Assembly (NCBI GenBank): GCA_009746045.1
Contig: RPFO01000188.1
Location: forward strand, 908,035 to 972,034
DNA length: 64,000 bases
Direction of reading: 5' to 3'
From: Mesostigma viride
Lineage: Eukaryota; Streptophyta; Mesostigmatophyceae; Mesostigmatales; Mesostigmataceae
Shown: positions 54,201 to 63,401 of the stretch, piece after piece
How positions within the stretch are numbered: position 1 is the stretch's first letter
Layout of the letters: each line of letters starts with the position of its first letter
The notes under the pieces: generated by a model
Databases searched by the model: none
What the model saw: the letters and a program-made list of their open reading frames with translations, nothing else
Told to the model about the DNA's origin: nothing
Made by a program: the position numbers and the translations under genes

Positions 54201-57200
54201 GGGGTAAATTTTGTCAAGACGGGAGTACAGCAAGGTGGCTCGCAACCAGCGTGTTATGAGCAGCATGGGCAACGTGGGTGTGCGTGCCCTACTGGCGTGA
54301 GCAAGATGGTTCCCTACGACAAGCAATAGATGGAGTGAGCAGCCGTGAGCGAGCGGCATTGGCAAGGCATCGGCATCGCCAGGCATGTGGGTATGCGGCA
54401 TTAGAATGTGTGGGAGAAGTGAGCATTCATGGAGCTATGATAAGGTGAGCTTTAGGGGCCTAGCGGCGTTCGCAAGATCAGCGTTGTGGAGCAAGTGGCA
54501 TTTGTGGTAAGGGGCAATCCTGGCATCCCGGGAACACCCCTGGATCAGTATCACACCACCTTCTGAGTGGACCGCCATCGTTGGACCATTGTAGTGGGGG
54601 GGTGGACCGCCATGGTTGGACCATCGTAGTGGGGGGGTGGACCGCCAACGTTGGACCATCGTAGTGGGGGGGTGGACCGCCATCGTTGGACCATCGTAGT
54701 GGGGGGTGGACCGCCATCGTTGGACCATCGTAGTGGGGGGTGGACCGCCATCATTGGACCATCGTAGTGGGGGGGTGGACCGCCATCGTTGGACCATCGT
54801 AGTGGGGGGGTGGACCGCCATCGTTGGACCATCGTAGTGGGGGGTGGACCGCCATCATTGGACCATCGTAGTGGGGGGGTGGACCGCCATCGTTGGACCA
54901 TCGTAGTGGGGGGGTGGACCGCCATCGTTGGACCATCGTAGTGGGGGGGTGGACCGCCATCATTGGACCATCGTAGTGGGGGGGTGGACCGCCATCGTTG
55001 GACCTTCTTAGTACCACACCAGTGTGCATGGGCCCATCATCCCCTGTTTCTGGTATGCTGGCACCAAGCACCGGATATCTTATCCCATGTTCTATTTCTA
55101 CTATGTCACGAGGACTATGTTCTCCATGACTACGTGCTCCATGGCTCTGCGCTCCATGACTATCCCATGACAATACTTGTTTTGTTGGCACAGAGTAAGA
55201 CTGTCCACCTAGATGCATGCCCTTCTGCCAATGTAACGAGCCTCCAGGAGCTATGTAATGAGCCGCGCACCGTGTCTTATCTGAGCAATTAACAAGACAC
55301 TATCTAATGACCCCAATCCCGTACTGTGTCCATGCGCCTGCCCTCTTGCCTGCAAAGGATCTGTGCCATGCGCTGCACACAAGTGTCGGTAACTCTGTAT
55401 CGAAGGCATCAATCATCCACGCATGTGCCTCTCTCCTGGGCCGTATGGCCTTCTACTCAGGAGCTGTGCAGTGCGATACTGGCGCAACAACACCTTGCGA
55501 AAAAAAAAATAAAATGGAAAGTTGTGTAGTAAATTCAGAATATATAAATTCTCTCTGCCCAAAGTCCCTCTCTTCCCCTGCCCTCTCGCCTATCACGCAC
55601 AAGTTGTGCAACAAGCTGCACACAAGTATTAAGTGAACACAGCCCTACCTGATGAACCTAAAAATGAACCCTGTCTGTATGCCTGCCTGTTTTTGGGTGC
55701 CCCAGGAGCTGTGCAACGAGCTGCACGCGACGGTGGAGGAGCTGATCAGCGAGCGTGAGTTCACGCTGCACCGCTTCAAGGAGAAAGAGGACCGGCTGCT
55801 GCGGCGAATAGCGGCGCTGGAAAAGACCGAGGCGGTGTGTGCTCTATAACCATAGACGTCGTTGTGTCACATTATCGGCGCTATTGCGGCACATTATCGG
55901 CGCTATTGCGGCACATTATAGGGGCTATTGCGGCACATTATGGGGGCTATTGCGGCACATTATGGGGGCTATTGCGGCACATTATGGGGGCTATTGCGGC
56001 ACCTTATAGGGGCTATTGCGGCACCTTATAGGCGCTATTGCGGCACCTTATAGGGGCTGTTGCGGCACATTATAGGGGCTATTGCGGCACATTATAGGGG
56101 CTATTGCGGCACATTATAGGGGCTATTGCGGCACATTATGGGGGCTATTGCGGCACATTATAGGGGCTATTGCAGCACATTATAGGGGCTATTGCGGCAC
56201 ATTATAGGGGCTATTGCGGCACATTATAGGCGCTATTGCGGCACATTATAGGGGCTATTGCGGCACATTATAGGCGCTATTGCGGCACATTATAGGGGCT
56301 ATTGCGGCACAGTATAGGGGCTATTGCGGCACGTGATAGACGCCTTGCGGCACATTATATTACAGCGCACCCGGCATTCGAGAGGACCGAGGCGACGTGC
56401 CCTGGTCACTCACGCTTGCCATGTAACCACTGGATCCGTGCCAGCACCAGGGAAGTAGTGGGAACCGGCTGCTGCGGCGCATGGCAGCACTCGAGAAAGT
56501 TGAGGCCGTGCTTGGGATCTAACGATAGTCATTGCTGCGGCAACCATAGTCATTGCTGCGGCAACCATAGTCATTGCTGCGGCAACCATAGTCATTGCTG
56601 CGGCAACCATAGTCATTGCTGCGGCAACCATAGTCATTGTTGCGGCAACCATAGTCATTGCTGCGGCAGCCATTGCCATTGTTGCGGCAGCCGTAATCAT
56701 GGCGCGTGGCCGCATGAGGGAAGACCGAGGCGGTGCGTGCCTGGGCGCTTGCCAGTTGGTCACTTGATCTAGGCTAGTATGTAGTGAAGTAGTAGTAACC
56801 AGTTGTTTTGGCACGTGTTGCTGCGCAGGGGGATACCAAGGCGCGGCGTGCCTGGGCGCTGGTGATTGACGTGGTGGTGGGGATGTGCCAGGGATCCATC
56901 GCTACACTTTTTAGGCGAGCTTGCGGCATCATCAGCCCTCGGTGTAGACGACTTAAGACGATGTTGAATGGCCAACATGCAGCCTTGGCATGCTATGGTA
57001 GCATATGCCTCTGTGTACAGTGGCTGTGACTCCGTTGTTTTCGCGAATTCTATGCATGATTTCCCTCGCCATTCGCACCTTCCGGGCTTTCCCTCAGTCC
57101 CTCAAAAGAGATCTCCTTGTGCGCTTCGCCTCAACATATGGTGACCTGCTGGACCCAGTGGTTGTGACCAAACAGCCGTGCCATGACAAAACGGTGTTTT

Positions 57201-60200
57201 CTGGGGGTTAAGAAAGATGCATCGGGAGTTTTTACCTGTTTCGTATAGTAGTATGTAGTGTGTAACTTTCGAGTTATACCTTGGATATACCCTAAAAAGT
57301 TCTAGTCATAGTAGTACTATGGTTATAGTAAAGTTCTAGTTATAGTAGTACTATAGTTATAGTGGTATTATTCAAGCTGACGTATATGACAAGGCCTACA
57401 ATCTACAGCATGGAACTCACGAGTTGCGGGATGTCCAGAACGGGTGGGGATGGATGGACGGTGTGTGGGGGGGGGAGGGAGTTGCTGGGGATGAGGGGAA
57501 TGGGGCGTGGCGGATGTGTGTGATGTGAGCATGTTTGTGTGTGCGTACGACAGAATTTGGAGTCACTGCTGAAGAAGAACATGCAGGAGAGGAGGGCTGC
57601 ATCGGAGGAGGCCGGCAAGGAGGCGAATCAGGAGATTGCGTACTTGGAAGGTGGGTTGGTTGCCTACTTGGAGACCCCCTACTGGGACGGTGGGTTGGTT
57701 GCCTATCTGGAGACCCCTACTGGGAAGGTGGGTCGGGTGCCTACTTGGAGGTCGTCTAGTTGCAAGATGGGACCTGCCAGGTGTCAGAGCGATCGGGAGC
57801 CATGGAGCAAGCGAGTGTCTGCAAGTATTAAATCATTAATGGCAGTACAGTGGTGAAGGTGTGACGTGCGATAGGGCTGCGCTGTGATGGCGAAGTAGTG
57901 GACGGTGGTGGCTGCGAATGTTTACATAGTAGTGCCACGAATCAGGGTTTCGTGGTACGAGTCATTCGAGGGAAGTTTGCCGCCTGAAATTATTTGTGAC
58001 TGGCTCGTTTTTTTTCCTTTCTAATGCATGCACACAGCCGGTTGTGCGTGCCTTGTAGCTGGTAACCGACAGCTAACACCTTTATCATTTGGCTCGCAAA
58101 GCTATGTTCAGTAGTTGGGTGTTAAGGTTTCTTTTGGTCAGTTTTTTCAGTTGGCTAATTGAAGGGTGATGGCGGGCTTCCCAACTCACCGGATGCTTTT
58201 GCTGTTGGCATGAAACTGGCAGGGAAATTAGTGAAATGGTGATATTTTTAAGGCGGAGATGTTAAATTGAGAGTTCTTGTAGATTTCGGACAGGACCAGC
58301 CGCATTTCTTTGACGCTTTGGCCCTGCTTGTGGGCCCTGCTTTGACTCCAATATGTGGGGTGGTTGTCATGCAGACGAGATCGCCCGGCTAGCCCAGGAA
58401 AATGCGACACTAAAGATGGAGATGGCACACCTGGTGGGTTTGTTGTAGGGCTAGTGACCCCTGCCGCGTAATTGTACAGGCTAACCACGCTTGTTCCTAT
58501 GTATCGGCTTTAGTGGGATCTCCTCCTGCTTTCCGTTCACTTTTCTGTCATTACGTTGGCATATCTCGCAAGTGTTACAAAGAAAATCTCACCTAGAACC
58601 GCCGCGTAAAGGTTGAAGGGAGCACCTTTCTAGCACAGCATTGAGGTTTCAATACACTCAATTTAACACATGCTATTTGACGAACCAGGTCACGACATTG
58701 TGGTGGATTAGAGGAGGCAAAGAACTAGAGGAAAGGGACACTATGATGGATTAGAGGAGTCAAGGCACACTCACCAAGGACACACCATTGAGACGGGCAA
58801 AGAATGCGACTAGAAACAACACTCCAGGTCTGTTGTTTTTTTTTTGCATTCTCGACTTTACCTCGCTCCTACCTCATGACTTAAAAGGGTTTCTAGCTTC
58901 TGGCTTCTCGGACAATACAGCGCCAGCCTCTGGCTTTTCTGCCGGATTTTGTTTGCCTTTTGCGAGAAATTGTGCGAACTAATCCTGGACGTAGCAGCTA
59001 TCCCACTGGCTAGGGCGTAGGGCCCTTTCCTCCGTACGTCCTAGACCACTGCAACATACTTTATTCTAGCATACTTGATTCTATTTCTAATTACTTAACA
59101 TACTTTATTCTAGCATACTTGATTCTATTTCTAATTACTTAACATACTTTATTCTAGCATACTTGATTCTATTTCTAGTTACTTAACATACTTTATTCTA
59201 GCATACTTGATTCTATTTCTAATTACTTAACATACTTTATTCTAGCATACTTGATTCTATTTCTAATTACTTAACATACTTTATTCTAGCATACTTGATT
59301 CTATTTCTAATTACTTAACATACTTTATTCTAGCATACTTGATTCTATTTCTAATTACTTAGTTGTTCCACTACTGTTTGTGAATGCCTTGCTTTTACCA
59401 ATGTGCCCCAACTTCCCTGCAGATGGACACAGAAGCTGGCGCCGTCTATGAATCCATCAACACGGTGAGCTTGTGTGCGGCACGGCACCCTTTGCAAAAT
59501 ACTGCTGCCAGCGTAGTACTCGAAGGAATCATATGGCCATCGAAGTGCAGCTGATCCAAAGGTTAACAAATCTACGAAGGCTAAAGTCTGAACTAGATGC
59601 TTCTGGTCACCAAATAGGTTGGTCGACGAATTCCATGCTCCTGGTTGAAACTTTGGTAAGCTTTGTACAAAATAGCTTTTCTTTTTTTAGGGCGGGGGGG
59701 GGGGGGGAGGAGGATGGACTGAAGCTTCCATTCGCTGCCATTGAGTTCCCCTTCGCGTTTGTATGCTTGCAATCTTCCATGTGCCTTTTATTGCTGTTCA
59801 ATCAATGGCAAAACGTGGTCTATCCCTACGGCTTTGCACGGCAACCCCTCTTGGAAGGTGTTCGGATCGTGAAAATGCTCTCGGGCATGGCCCCCCTTTG
59901 GCCGAGCACACTACTCGATGGACATGTCATGCATGGAACTTGGTACACGGGTTGTGTTTGCCCCGCCACAGGGTGTGGCCATGGACGTGCTCATCAACGA
60001 CATGGAGAAAGAGCACCAGGAGCGCGGCCAGCTGCTCACCCAGTACCAGCGGGTCAACAAGATTCTTGACCGCCCGCCCCACCGCCACGCCGCCGTGCAG
60101 GTGAGCGGTCTAGATACGTGTGCCGATTAGCCCTCTAATACATAAACCGTGCCGCCGGTGGAGGTGATCACGATAAACATTCCGATCACGTCACCGAACA

Positions 60201-63200
60201 GGTGTCTGGGGGTCCAGCATGTACTACCCGCGCTGAATTTAGAACCCACGATGCTGTGCAGGTGAGCGTGCAGCTGTAATTCGGAACTCATGCTGCTGGT
60301 ACAGGTGTGCACGTTCAGTGTGGAACCAAGTCCATCAGCGTTGCAGCATGGAGCGGTGGCGATGTAGGGCAAGGTGGCTAGAGGACAACGTGGCGATAGG
60401 GCAAGGTGGCTACAGGACAAGGTGGCGATAGGGCAAGGTGGCTACAGGACAAGGTGGCGATAGGGCAAGGTGGCTACAGGACAAGGCGATATTAGAGAAT
60501 GTGGCTCAAATCGTTTTGTGAATTTGCAGTGTCACCTGCCCAGGTGAACCAGCTGTCCGGGCAAGCCATAGCTTGCATGTGGAATCTGTGATATCCGGAG
60601 GTGGAGTAGTAGTGTGTGAATAATGTGACATCGGTGGCTTGTTCCAGAGGTGGAGTAGTAGTGTGTGAATTATGTGACATCGGTGGCTTGTGACGGAGGT
60701 GGAGTAGTAGTGTGTGAATAATGTGATATCGGTGGCTTGTGATATCCTAGAATGGATTGATAGCGTAACCCGCCTACCTTAGTCAGCTTTTGCCGATCCC
60801 AAAGTGGAGCTATGGCTTGGCAAGGCAACCGCTATGATATAAGCAACCCCTACAATAAGTGCCCCTGTATGTGGAACACGTGCTCGTTCGACATCCACTG
60901 TCCATCAGCTCACTGCTCACACACTGGCTGCCACCTGGCAGTGGCACATGGCAAAGTGGCCGAGCGAGCCCATAGAGTTTTTAATTGCCAGAGCAGAGCC
61001 ATTTGTGGTGGGACGGAGCGCCTGCATGTGTCAATAAGGAGACGCCTGCGCATGATTTTCGGAGACGATATTACCCATTAGGTGTTATATTAGGTGGAAA
61101 GCTACCAGGTAGTGTAGTAAGAAAAAGAATTACTACCCTTACAGAAATGACAGTCTGCGACGCAAAAGCACGCCCTTTGCCCTCTCTCCCCTGTTGTGAC
61201 TGTCATACATATCATGCCTTCGCTTCTTTCCCCCCCCCGTCAGGTGTGCGAGGAATGCCTGTGTGGCATGTGCGGGGACCCCCGGCCGCAGGCGGGAAGG
61301 ATCTCCGCGGTATGTGCCCAATAACCAAACCGTGGCGAAGGTGGAGACCTTTTGCATGTGAATCGACCCAACAAGGTTGGAAACCAAGTTAAACAGCCCG
61401 TTTTGCGTTCCGAAGCCACAGCATGATTCTTATCCCGGATTGCAGGCGGGCAAGTTTTCCGTGGTACATGCCCAGTAACCAGCCTCATTTCTTGGTGCCG
61501 CTTTGCATCTGTGGTATTTGAATCAAGCCGCTTCATGCCAGGGAAGTCATGCGTTGCTAGGCATCCCCCCCCATTTATATATCCATGCCCTTGGGGTTTC
61601 CATCTCCGCCTTTATACTTCGGCGCTCTCCAGCTACGTATAATTGCGGATCAGCAGCTGGGATAAAGGAAACTAGGTGGCTGCGCGTGGTTGTGTCTGTG
61701 CATAGTAAGATCTGCCCCATGTCCGACACAGTGTCCGTCATGACATGTGGCCAATCGGTTTCTGTAGGCAGCCAAATGTCCACGTCAAACACCTTCAGAG
61801 GTAAGATCGGCTGACAACCCTCAGGGTCAGCAAGGAACCATCATGTCCTTCCAAGTTCTCCTCCTTGCCTCTTGGCTTTACCGGAGATATCGACACAGCT
61901 TAGCAGTGGCGCATCACGTCTTAGGGTGTCGTAGGGTGTTTGTTTGGTACTGTTAATACTGTTCAAATACTACTACATTACCAATCGGAGGCGCCAAGTG
62001 TCTGCCCTGCGCAGCAGCTTAACTCCCGAGCTGAGGTATACAAGTAATAGTTTTAAGGGAATACAAACACGACTCAACTTCATAACTAGTAGGTGGCGCC
62101 CTGTGAAGGTCGCCGCAGGAGCGCGTCTCCAATAGCTATCTATAGGCCTTAATTCGATCACTTATAGAAGACCCAAAATGACTGTCCTGCGCAGGAGCGC
62201 GTCTCCAAGGCCAAGAGAGCCGAGCTCAAGGAGGCGCTCAGCGCCAAGGAGGGGTCCCCCAGGGACCACCGCCTGCGCAAGTCGGGCTTCTGGGAGCTGT
62301 GCATGCCCAAGGTCATGCGGGCGTTCATCGATGACCATCTACAGGAGGTGGGTGTCCACGTGCGCAAGGCCGCCTGCCCTCTTTAGATGGCCTGTATTTT
62401 AATATAACACCTGTCTTTTTACATAACGCCTGCGTAGGGCAGGCTGCTGGCGTCAGAGGGAACCCCCACAGGGGAGCTCCCCCTGCTTTGTCCATGTGAC
62501 CCCTAAATGAAAGACCCCGCGCTGTTGGCATGTAATGGCTTGAATGGAACGCAAGACCCCGAGCTTTTGGCGTGTAATCGCTTGAATAAAAGTTGCCTTG
62601 GATTGGCACGTTGAGTAAGAATTGCCTTCTGTTACCATGGTGCTGCGTACACAAGCTCGCTTGCTTTCACTACTGCCTGCGTGCATAAAGCCACCCGTCA
62701 TGTGCATGTAACTAGATTTACAAGACGGTCTTTATCCTTGCAACGTTTCCACATCCTGCATGTACCAGGATGTTGTCTTCTAGCATACGCCAATGCATAC
62801 TCATGAAGCTGTTTTTTGAGCGCCCTTTCTCATAGCCGTCCCCTCTGGTGAAAGATCTGTTTCGCTTCCCATATCTTTGAGTCGTCATCCCCATGTACGG
62901 TGAATAGCACACCCATAACTCCACACCTTGCGCCCAAACACTGTACCCTAAGTTCAGCCCAGGGGGTTGCATTGCGAAGCCGTTGTTGCACTTTACACCT
63001 TACACCCTTAGAACTTTGAAAGCAAATCATACACCCTCACGCGGCCTTCTGCGGCCTATACCAAGCATCTTACACCTCACACCCTTGCACCCCACACAGT
63101 GCACGCTGTGCGCTCATCCCTAATTAACCTACTCCCACCCACGCTTAGCTCTCGATGCAGGACATGCTACACGCTCATACCTTACCAAGCCACGCCCTGA

Positions 63201-63401
63201 TCAAGCTGCACACTAATCAAGCCACTCCCCTCCACATGCATGGGCTCGCAGGACATGCGTGCGGACCAGCTGGGCGAGGCCATGCTGGCATCCCTGATGG
63301 ACACCCTGGTGTCGGGCAAACACGAGGACGACGTGCGCCGCATGTGCCGCAACGAGCCCAGCGTGACATTTGCAGAATACGTGATCAACTACTTTTGCAA
63401 G
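44960..63401 (+). CDS. Large multi-exon coiled-coil protein gene, 3' end beyond the window
   Basis: Thirteen exons (listed separately) join in frame to at least 870 codons. Residues 1-88 are N-terminal; about 90-450 are Ser/Pro/Gly-rich and probably disordered, with repeated RxNSxDHVxGG motifs; from about 440 on the sequence is helical and charged. Nearly all introns are phase 0, with GT donors (GTGAGC, GTGGGT, GTGCGT) and CAG acceptors; exons 3-13 are only 42-153 nt. I do not recognise the family. The helical C-terminal part suggests a scaffold or cytoskeletal protein. Exon predictions rest on splice sites, continuous phase and GC-rich third positions; small exons may have been missed, especially in the long introns. 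Confidence 0.75.
45492..46630 (+). CDS. Coiled-coil gene, exon 2 (Ser/Pro-rich)
   Basis: Acceptor CTCCAG ends at 45491; the carried G makes a Gly codon, giving GQPTVSPRN. 379 codons of low-complexity Ser/Pro/Gly/Arg with two similar motifs ([17 protein letters not shown] and [17 protein letters not shown]). It ends in a structured stretch, [18 protein letters not shown], then [15 protein letters not shown], before donor GTGGGG at 46631. Very GC-rich. Confidence 0.75.
46655..46735. repeat. (GGCG)n tract at start of intron 2
   Basis: About 17 GGCG units with a few variants, 25 bases after the exon 2 donor GTGGGGGGGAATG. Confidence 0.9.
46808..47020. repeat. Polypyrimidine minisatellite in intron 2
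   Basis: Irregular repeats of CTTTGCTGCACTTCTTCTTT and CTTTGCCAACTTCTGCTTTC, unit about 28-30 nt. Confidence 0.85.
47120..48700. repeat. 94-nt minisatellite in intron 2
   Basis: About 16 units of 94 nt with very high identity: CCCTCGCCACCAACACCACC, TCCTGCCAACCATGCCCTCC, GATAGAGTTGTATGCCCCAT, CCCCTTGTAAACGACGCCAC, TCCAACGCC. Three sites carry an extra 33-nt partial unit (about 47640, 47950 and 48360). The last units grade into the acceptor region of exon 3 (TTGCCAACGACGCCACC, GCCTGCCAG). The long minus-strand frame over it is a repeat artefact, since 94 is not a multiple of 3. Confidence 0.95.
48745..48840 (+). CDS. Coiled-coil gene, exon 3
   Basis: Acceptor GCCTGCCAG ends at 48744; donor GTGCGT at 48841. 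32 codons: [32 protein letters not shown], an amphipathic helix. Phase 0 on both sides. Confidence 0.8.
48955..49130. repeat. Degenerate copies of exon 3 end in intron 3
   Basis: The exon 3 end and donor (CTGATGGTGGACAACGCGCG, CATGGTGCGTGC) recur as GCCTGGTGGTGGGCAATGCA, CGCACCGTGCTTGCC (about 48978-49012). Weaker copies are ACATGGTGGGCAATGCTGGC, AATGTGCGG (about 49068) and GCACGGTGGGCAATACTGGC (about 49107). Confidence 0.65.
49695..49920 (+). repeat. Dispersed repeat R1, copy 4
   Basis: From CGATGAGACAACCAGCGCAG to AACATCTTGCTTGATCAGGG, immediately upstream of exon 4. Matches 15190-15425. Confidence 0.8.
49974..50126 (+). CDS. Coiled-coil gene, exon 4
   Basis: Acceptor CCCTGCAG ends at 49973; donor GTTGGT at 50127. 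51 codons with [20 protein letters not shown] and ending GPLSSSYVQ. Phase 0 on both sides. Confidence 0.8.
50165..51045. repeat. 69-nt array grown from exon 4 end and donor
   Basis: The exon 4 end plus intron start (AGCTCGAGCTACGTGCAG, GTTGGTGGGGCGCC) recurs first as AGCTCAAGCTACAGGTGGGT (50176), then GAGCATGAGCTATGTGCGTG, TGGGTGGGGCGCC (50248), then GCCTATATGCACGTGGGCGG, GGCACC (50318). From 50340 about ten 69-nt units follow, each with AGGCTATGTGCGGTGGGTGG, CACC. The open frame across the array arises because 69 is a multiple of 3. Confidence 0.85.
51060..51365. repeat. 66-nt array, related to exon 4 end
   Basis: Four to five units: TCTAGCACGTCCTATGTGCG, GGTGGGTGGCACGCTTGTTC, TTGTTCCAAATTGCCTTCCT, ACTCGT. 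The first part of each unit resembles the exon 4 end and donor. Confidence 0.85.
51764..53240. mobile_element. GGAT-MITE with a giant internal microsatellite
   Basis: Terminal motifs GGCGGAGCAAATTTTCAGAG, GAACC (51764) and GGTTCTTCCGAAAATGGGCT, CCGCC (ending 53240). The interior flanks (ACCTCACCCTTATGCTTGCA and ATTGACGGATTTTCATCCCC) match the copy at 44345-44541 inverted. Similarity extends about 45 bases left of the terminal motif as well, so the true end may be near 51720. It lies in intron 4. Confidence 0.88.
51825..53136. repeat. (GGAT)n, about 328 uninterrupted units
   Basis: 1,312 bases of GGAT with no interruption that I can see. It is the core of the MITE and accounts for almost all of its size difference from the 197-bp copy. 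Read as protein it gives an artefactual Trp-Met-Asp-Gly polymer. Confidence 0.97.
53484..53615 (+). CDS. Coiled-coil gene, exon 5 (hydrophobic)
   Basis: Acceptor GGACGCAG ends at 53483; donor GTGAGC at 53616. 44 codons, [17 protein letters not shown] then [20 protein letters not shown]. This stretch is strongly hydrophobic, unlike the neighbouring helical exons. Third positions are mostly G or C, which supports coding. It might be a membrane-associating segment, or the exon could belong to a separate transcript. Confidence 0.6.
53640..53875. repeat. Copies of exon 5 end and donor in intron 5
   Basis: The exon 5 end and donor (AGCGGCATCGGCAAG, GTGAGCAAATACAGC) recur as CAGGGGCATCGGCAAGGTGA, GCAC (53664) and as ACCGGCATCGGCACGGTGAG, CAAATATAGCC (53827). 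The following intron bases (TGTAGGGGCGAGG and GGTAGGGGCGAGG) are also copied. Shorter CATCGGCAAG pieces fill the space between and continue to about 54370. Confidence 0.8.
54565..55010. repeat. 36-nt G-rich minisatellite in intron 5
   Basis: About 12 units of GTGGACCGCCATCGTTGGAC, CATCGTAGTGGGGGGG, with length changes only in the G run. High identity between units. Confidence 0.95.
55240..55635. repeat. Degenerate copies of the exon 6 acceptor and start
   Basis: The exon 6 start (CCCCAG, GAGCTGTGCAACGAGCTGCA) recurs upstream as CTCCAGGAGCTATGTAATGA, GCC (55245), ACTCAGGAGCTGTGCAGTGC (55457) and AAGTTGTGCAACAAGCTGCA, CACAAG (55601). A fragment GCGCTGCACACAAGTGTCGG lies at about 55370. Two copies keep the CAG-GAG junction. 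Confidence 0.7.
55706..55834 (+). CDS. Coiled-coil gene, exon 6
   Basis: Acceptor GCCCCAG ends at 55705; donor GTGTGT at 55835. 43 codons: [43 protein letters not shown]; a strong coiled coil. Phase 0. Confidence 0.85.
55850..56345. repeat. 22-nt minisatellite in intron 6
   Basis: About 22 units of CACATTATAGGGGCTATTGC, GG. The segment GGCGCTATTGCGGC resembles the exon 6 end (CTGCGGCGAATAGCGGCGCT) just upstream. Confidence 0.93.
56375..56745. repeat. Copies of exon 6 end plus a 21-nt array
   Basis: Exon 6 ends CGGCTGCTGCGGCGAATAGC, GGCGCTGGAAAAGACCGAGG, CG. Intronic copies: GAGAGGACCGAGGCGACGTG (56381), CCGGCTGCTGCGGCGCATGG, CAGCACTCGAGAAAGTTGAG (56467) and GGAAGACCGAGGCGGTGCGT (56719). Between them lies an 8-unit array of GTCATTGCTGCGGCAACCAT, A (56525-56690), whose TGCTGCGGC core matches the copied exon. 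Confidence 0.8.
57236..57370. repeat. Short TAGT-rich repeats in intron 6
   Basis: Two to three units of AGTTCTAGTTATAGTAGTAC, TAT. Minor. Confidence 0.7.
57554..57650 (+). CDS. Coiled-coil gene, exon 7
   Basis: Acceptor ACGACAG ends at 57553; donor GTGGGT at 57651. [32 protein letters not shown] plus one base. Phase 0 in, phase 1 out. Confidence 0.85.
57655..57760. repeat. Copies of exon 7 end and donor in intron 7
   Basis: The exon 7 end and donor (GCGTACTTGGAAG, GTGGGTTGGT) recur twice in about 100 bases: CCCTACTGGGACGGTGGGTT, GGTTGCC (57686) and CCCTACTGGGAAGGTGGGTC, GGGTGCC (57716), with TTGCCTACTTGGAG and GTGCCTACTTGGAG in between. Both copies keep a GTGGGT donor. Confidence 0.8.
58375..58433 (+). 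CDS. Coiled-coil gene, exon 8
   Basis: Acceptor CATGCAG ends at 58374; donor GTGGGT at 58434. With the carried G it reads [20 protein letters not shown], a heptad-like helix. Phase 1 in, 0 out. Confidence 0.85.
59049..59360. repeat. 44-nt AT-rich minisatellite in intron 8
   Basis: Seven nearly identical units of ACATACTTTATTCTAGCATA, CTTGATTCTATTTCTAATTA, CTTA, ending about 60 bases before exon 9. Several units contain CTAAT- or CTTGAT-like sequences that resemble branch points. Confidence 0.95.
59423..59464 (+). CDS. Coiled-coil gene, exon 9
   Basis: Acceptor CCCTGCAG ends at 59422; donor GTGAGC at 59465. 14 codons, [14 protein letters not shown]. Small but in phase with both neighbours. 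Confidence 0.7.
59972..60100 (+). CDS. Coiled-coil gene, exon 10
   Basis: Acceptor GCCACAG ends at 59971; donor GTGAGC at 60101. 43 codons: [20 protein letters not shown] then [20 protein letters not shown]. Helical, with a basic/His end. Phase 0. Confidence 0.85.
60240..60320. repeat. Copies of exon 10 end and donor in intron 10
   Basis: The exon 10 end and donor (GCCGCCGTGCAG, GTGAGCGGTC) recur as GATGCTGTGCAGGTGAGCGT (60250) and CTGCTGGTACAGGTGTGCAC (60293). Confidence 0.65.
60357..60490. repeat. 32-nt minisatellite in intron 10
   Basis: Four units of AAGGTGGCTACAGGACAAGG, TGGCGATAGGGC. Each unit contains ACAGGACAAGGTGG, a potential acceptor. Confidence 0.9.
60585..60745. repeat. About 52-nt minisatellite in intron 10
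   Basis: Three units of GGAGGTGGAGTAGTAGTGTG, TGAATAATGTGACATCGGTG, GCTTGTG. Confidence 0.9.
61244..61309 (+). CDS. Coiled-coil gene, exon 11 (cysteine cluster)
   Basis: Acceptor CCGTCAG ends at 61243; donor GTATGT at 61310. 22 codons, [22 protein letters not shown], with CxxCxCxxC spacing that could bind zinc. In phase with neighbours. The copy of its 3' end 125 bases downstream supports the junction. Confidence 0.65.
61430..61530. repeat. Copy of exon 11 end and donor in intron 11
   Basis: The exon 11 end (GCAGGCGGGAAGGATCTCCG, CG) and intron start (GTATGTGCCCAATAACC) recur 125 bases on as GCAGGCGGGCAAGTTTTCCG, TG, GTACATGCCCAGTAACC. The following CTTTTGCATGTGAATC is also matched by GCTTTGCATCTGTGGTATTT, GAATC. 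A tandem duplication across the junction. Confidence 0.8.
62105..62133. repeat. Copy of exon 12 acceptor and start in intron 11
   Basis: GTCGCCGCAGGAGCGCGTCT, CCAA precedes the real exon 12 start (CCTGCGCAGGAGCGCGTCTC, CAAG) by 82 bases, with 16 or more identical bases across the AG-GAGCGC junction. Confidence 0.8.
62195..62347 (+). CDS. Coiled-coil gene, exon 12
   Basis: Acceptor CTGCGCAG ends at 62194; donor GTGGGT at 62348. 51 codons: [20 protein letters not shown], then [25 protein letters not shown]. Phase 0. Confidence 0.85.
63152..63175. repeat. Copy of exon 13 acceptor in intron 12
   Basis: TCGATGCAGGACATGCTACA lies about 93 bases before the real junction CTCGCAGGACATGCGTGC. About 13 bases are shared across the junction. 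Confidence 0.5.
63252..63401 (+). CDS. Coiled-coil gene, exon 13
   Basis: Acceptor CTCGCAG ends at 63251; donor GTGGGG at 63402. 50 codons: [32 protein letters not shown], then [11 protein letters not shown]. Phase 0. The exon end is the seed of the 38-nt array that fills the rest of the window. Confidence 0.85.

Noticed and set aside
56820..56900. Possible extra exon after CTGCGCAG at 56827
   Set aside because: The sequence (GGGGATACCAAGGCGCGGCG) looks like another degenerate copy of the exon 6 end, and it has no good donor in phase.
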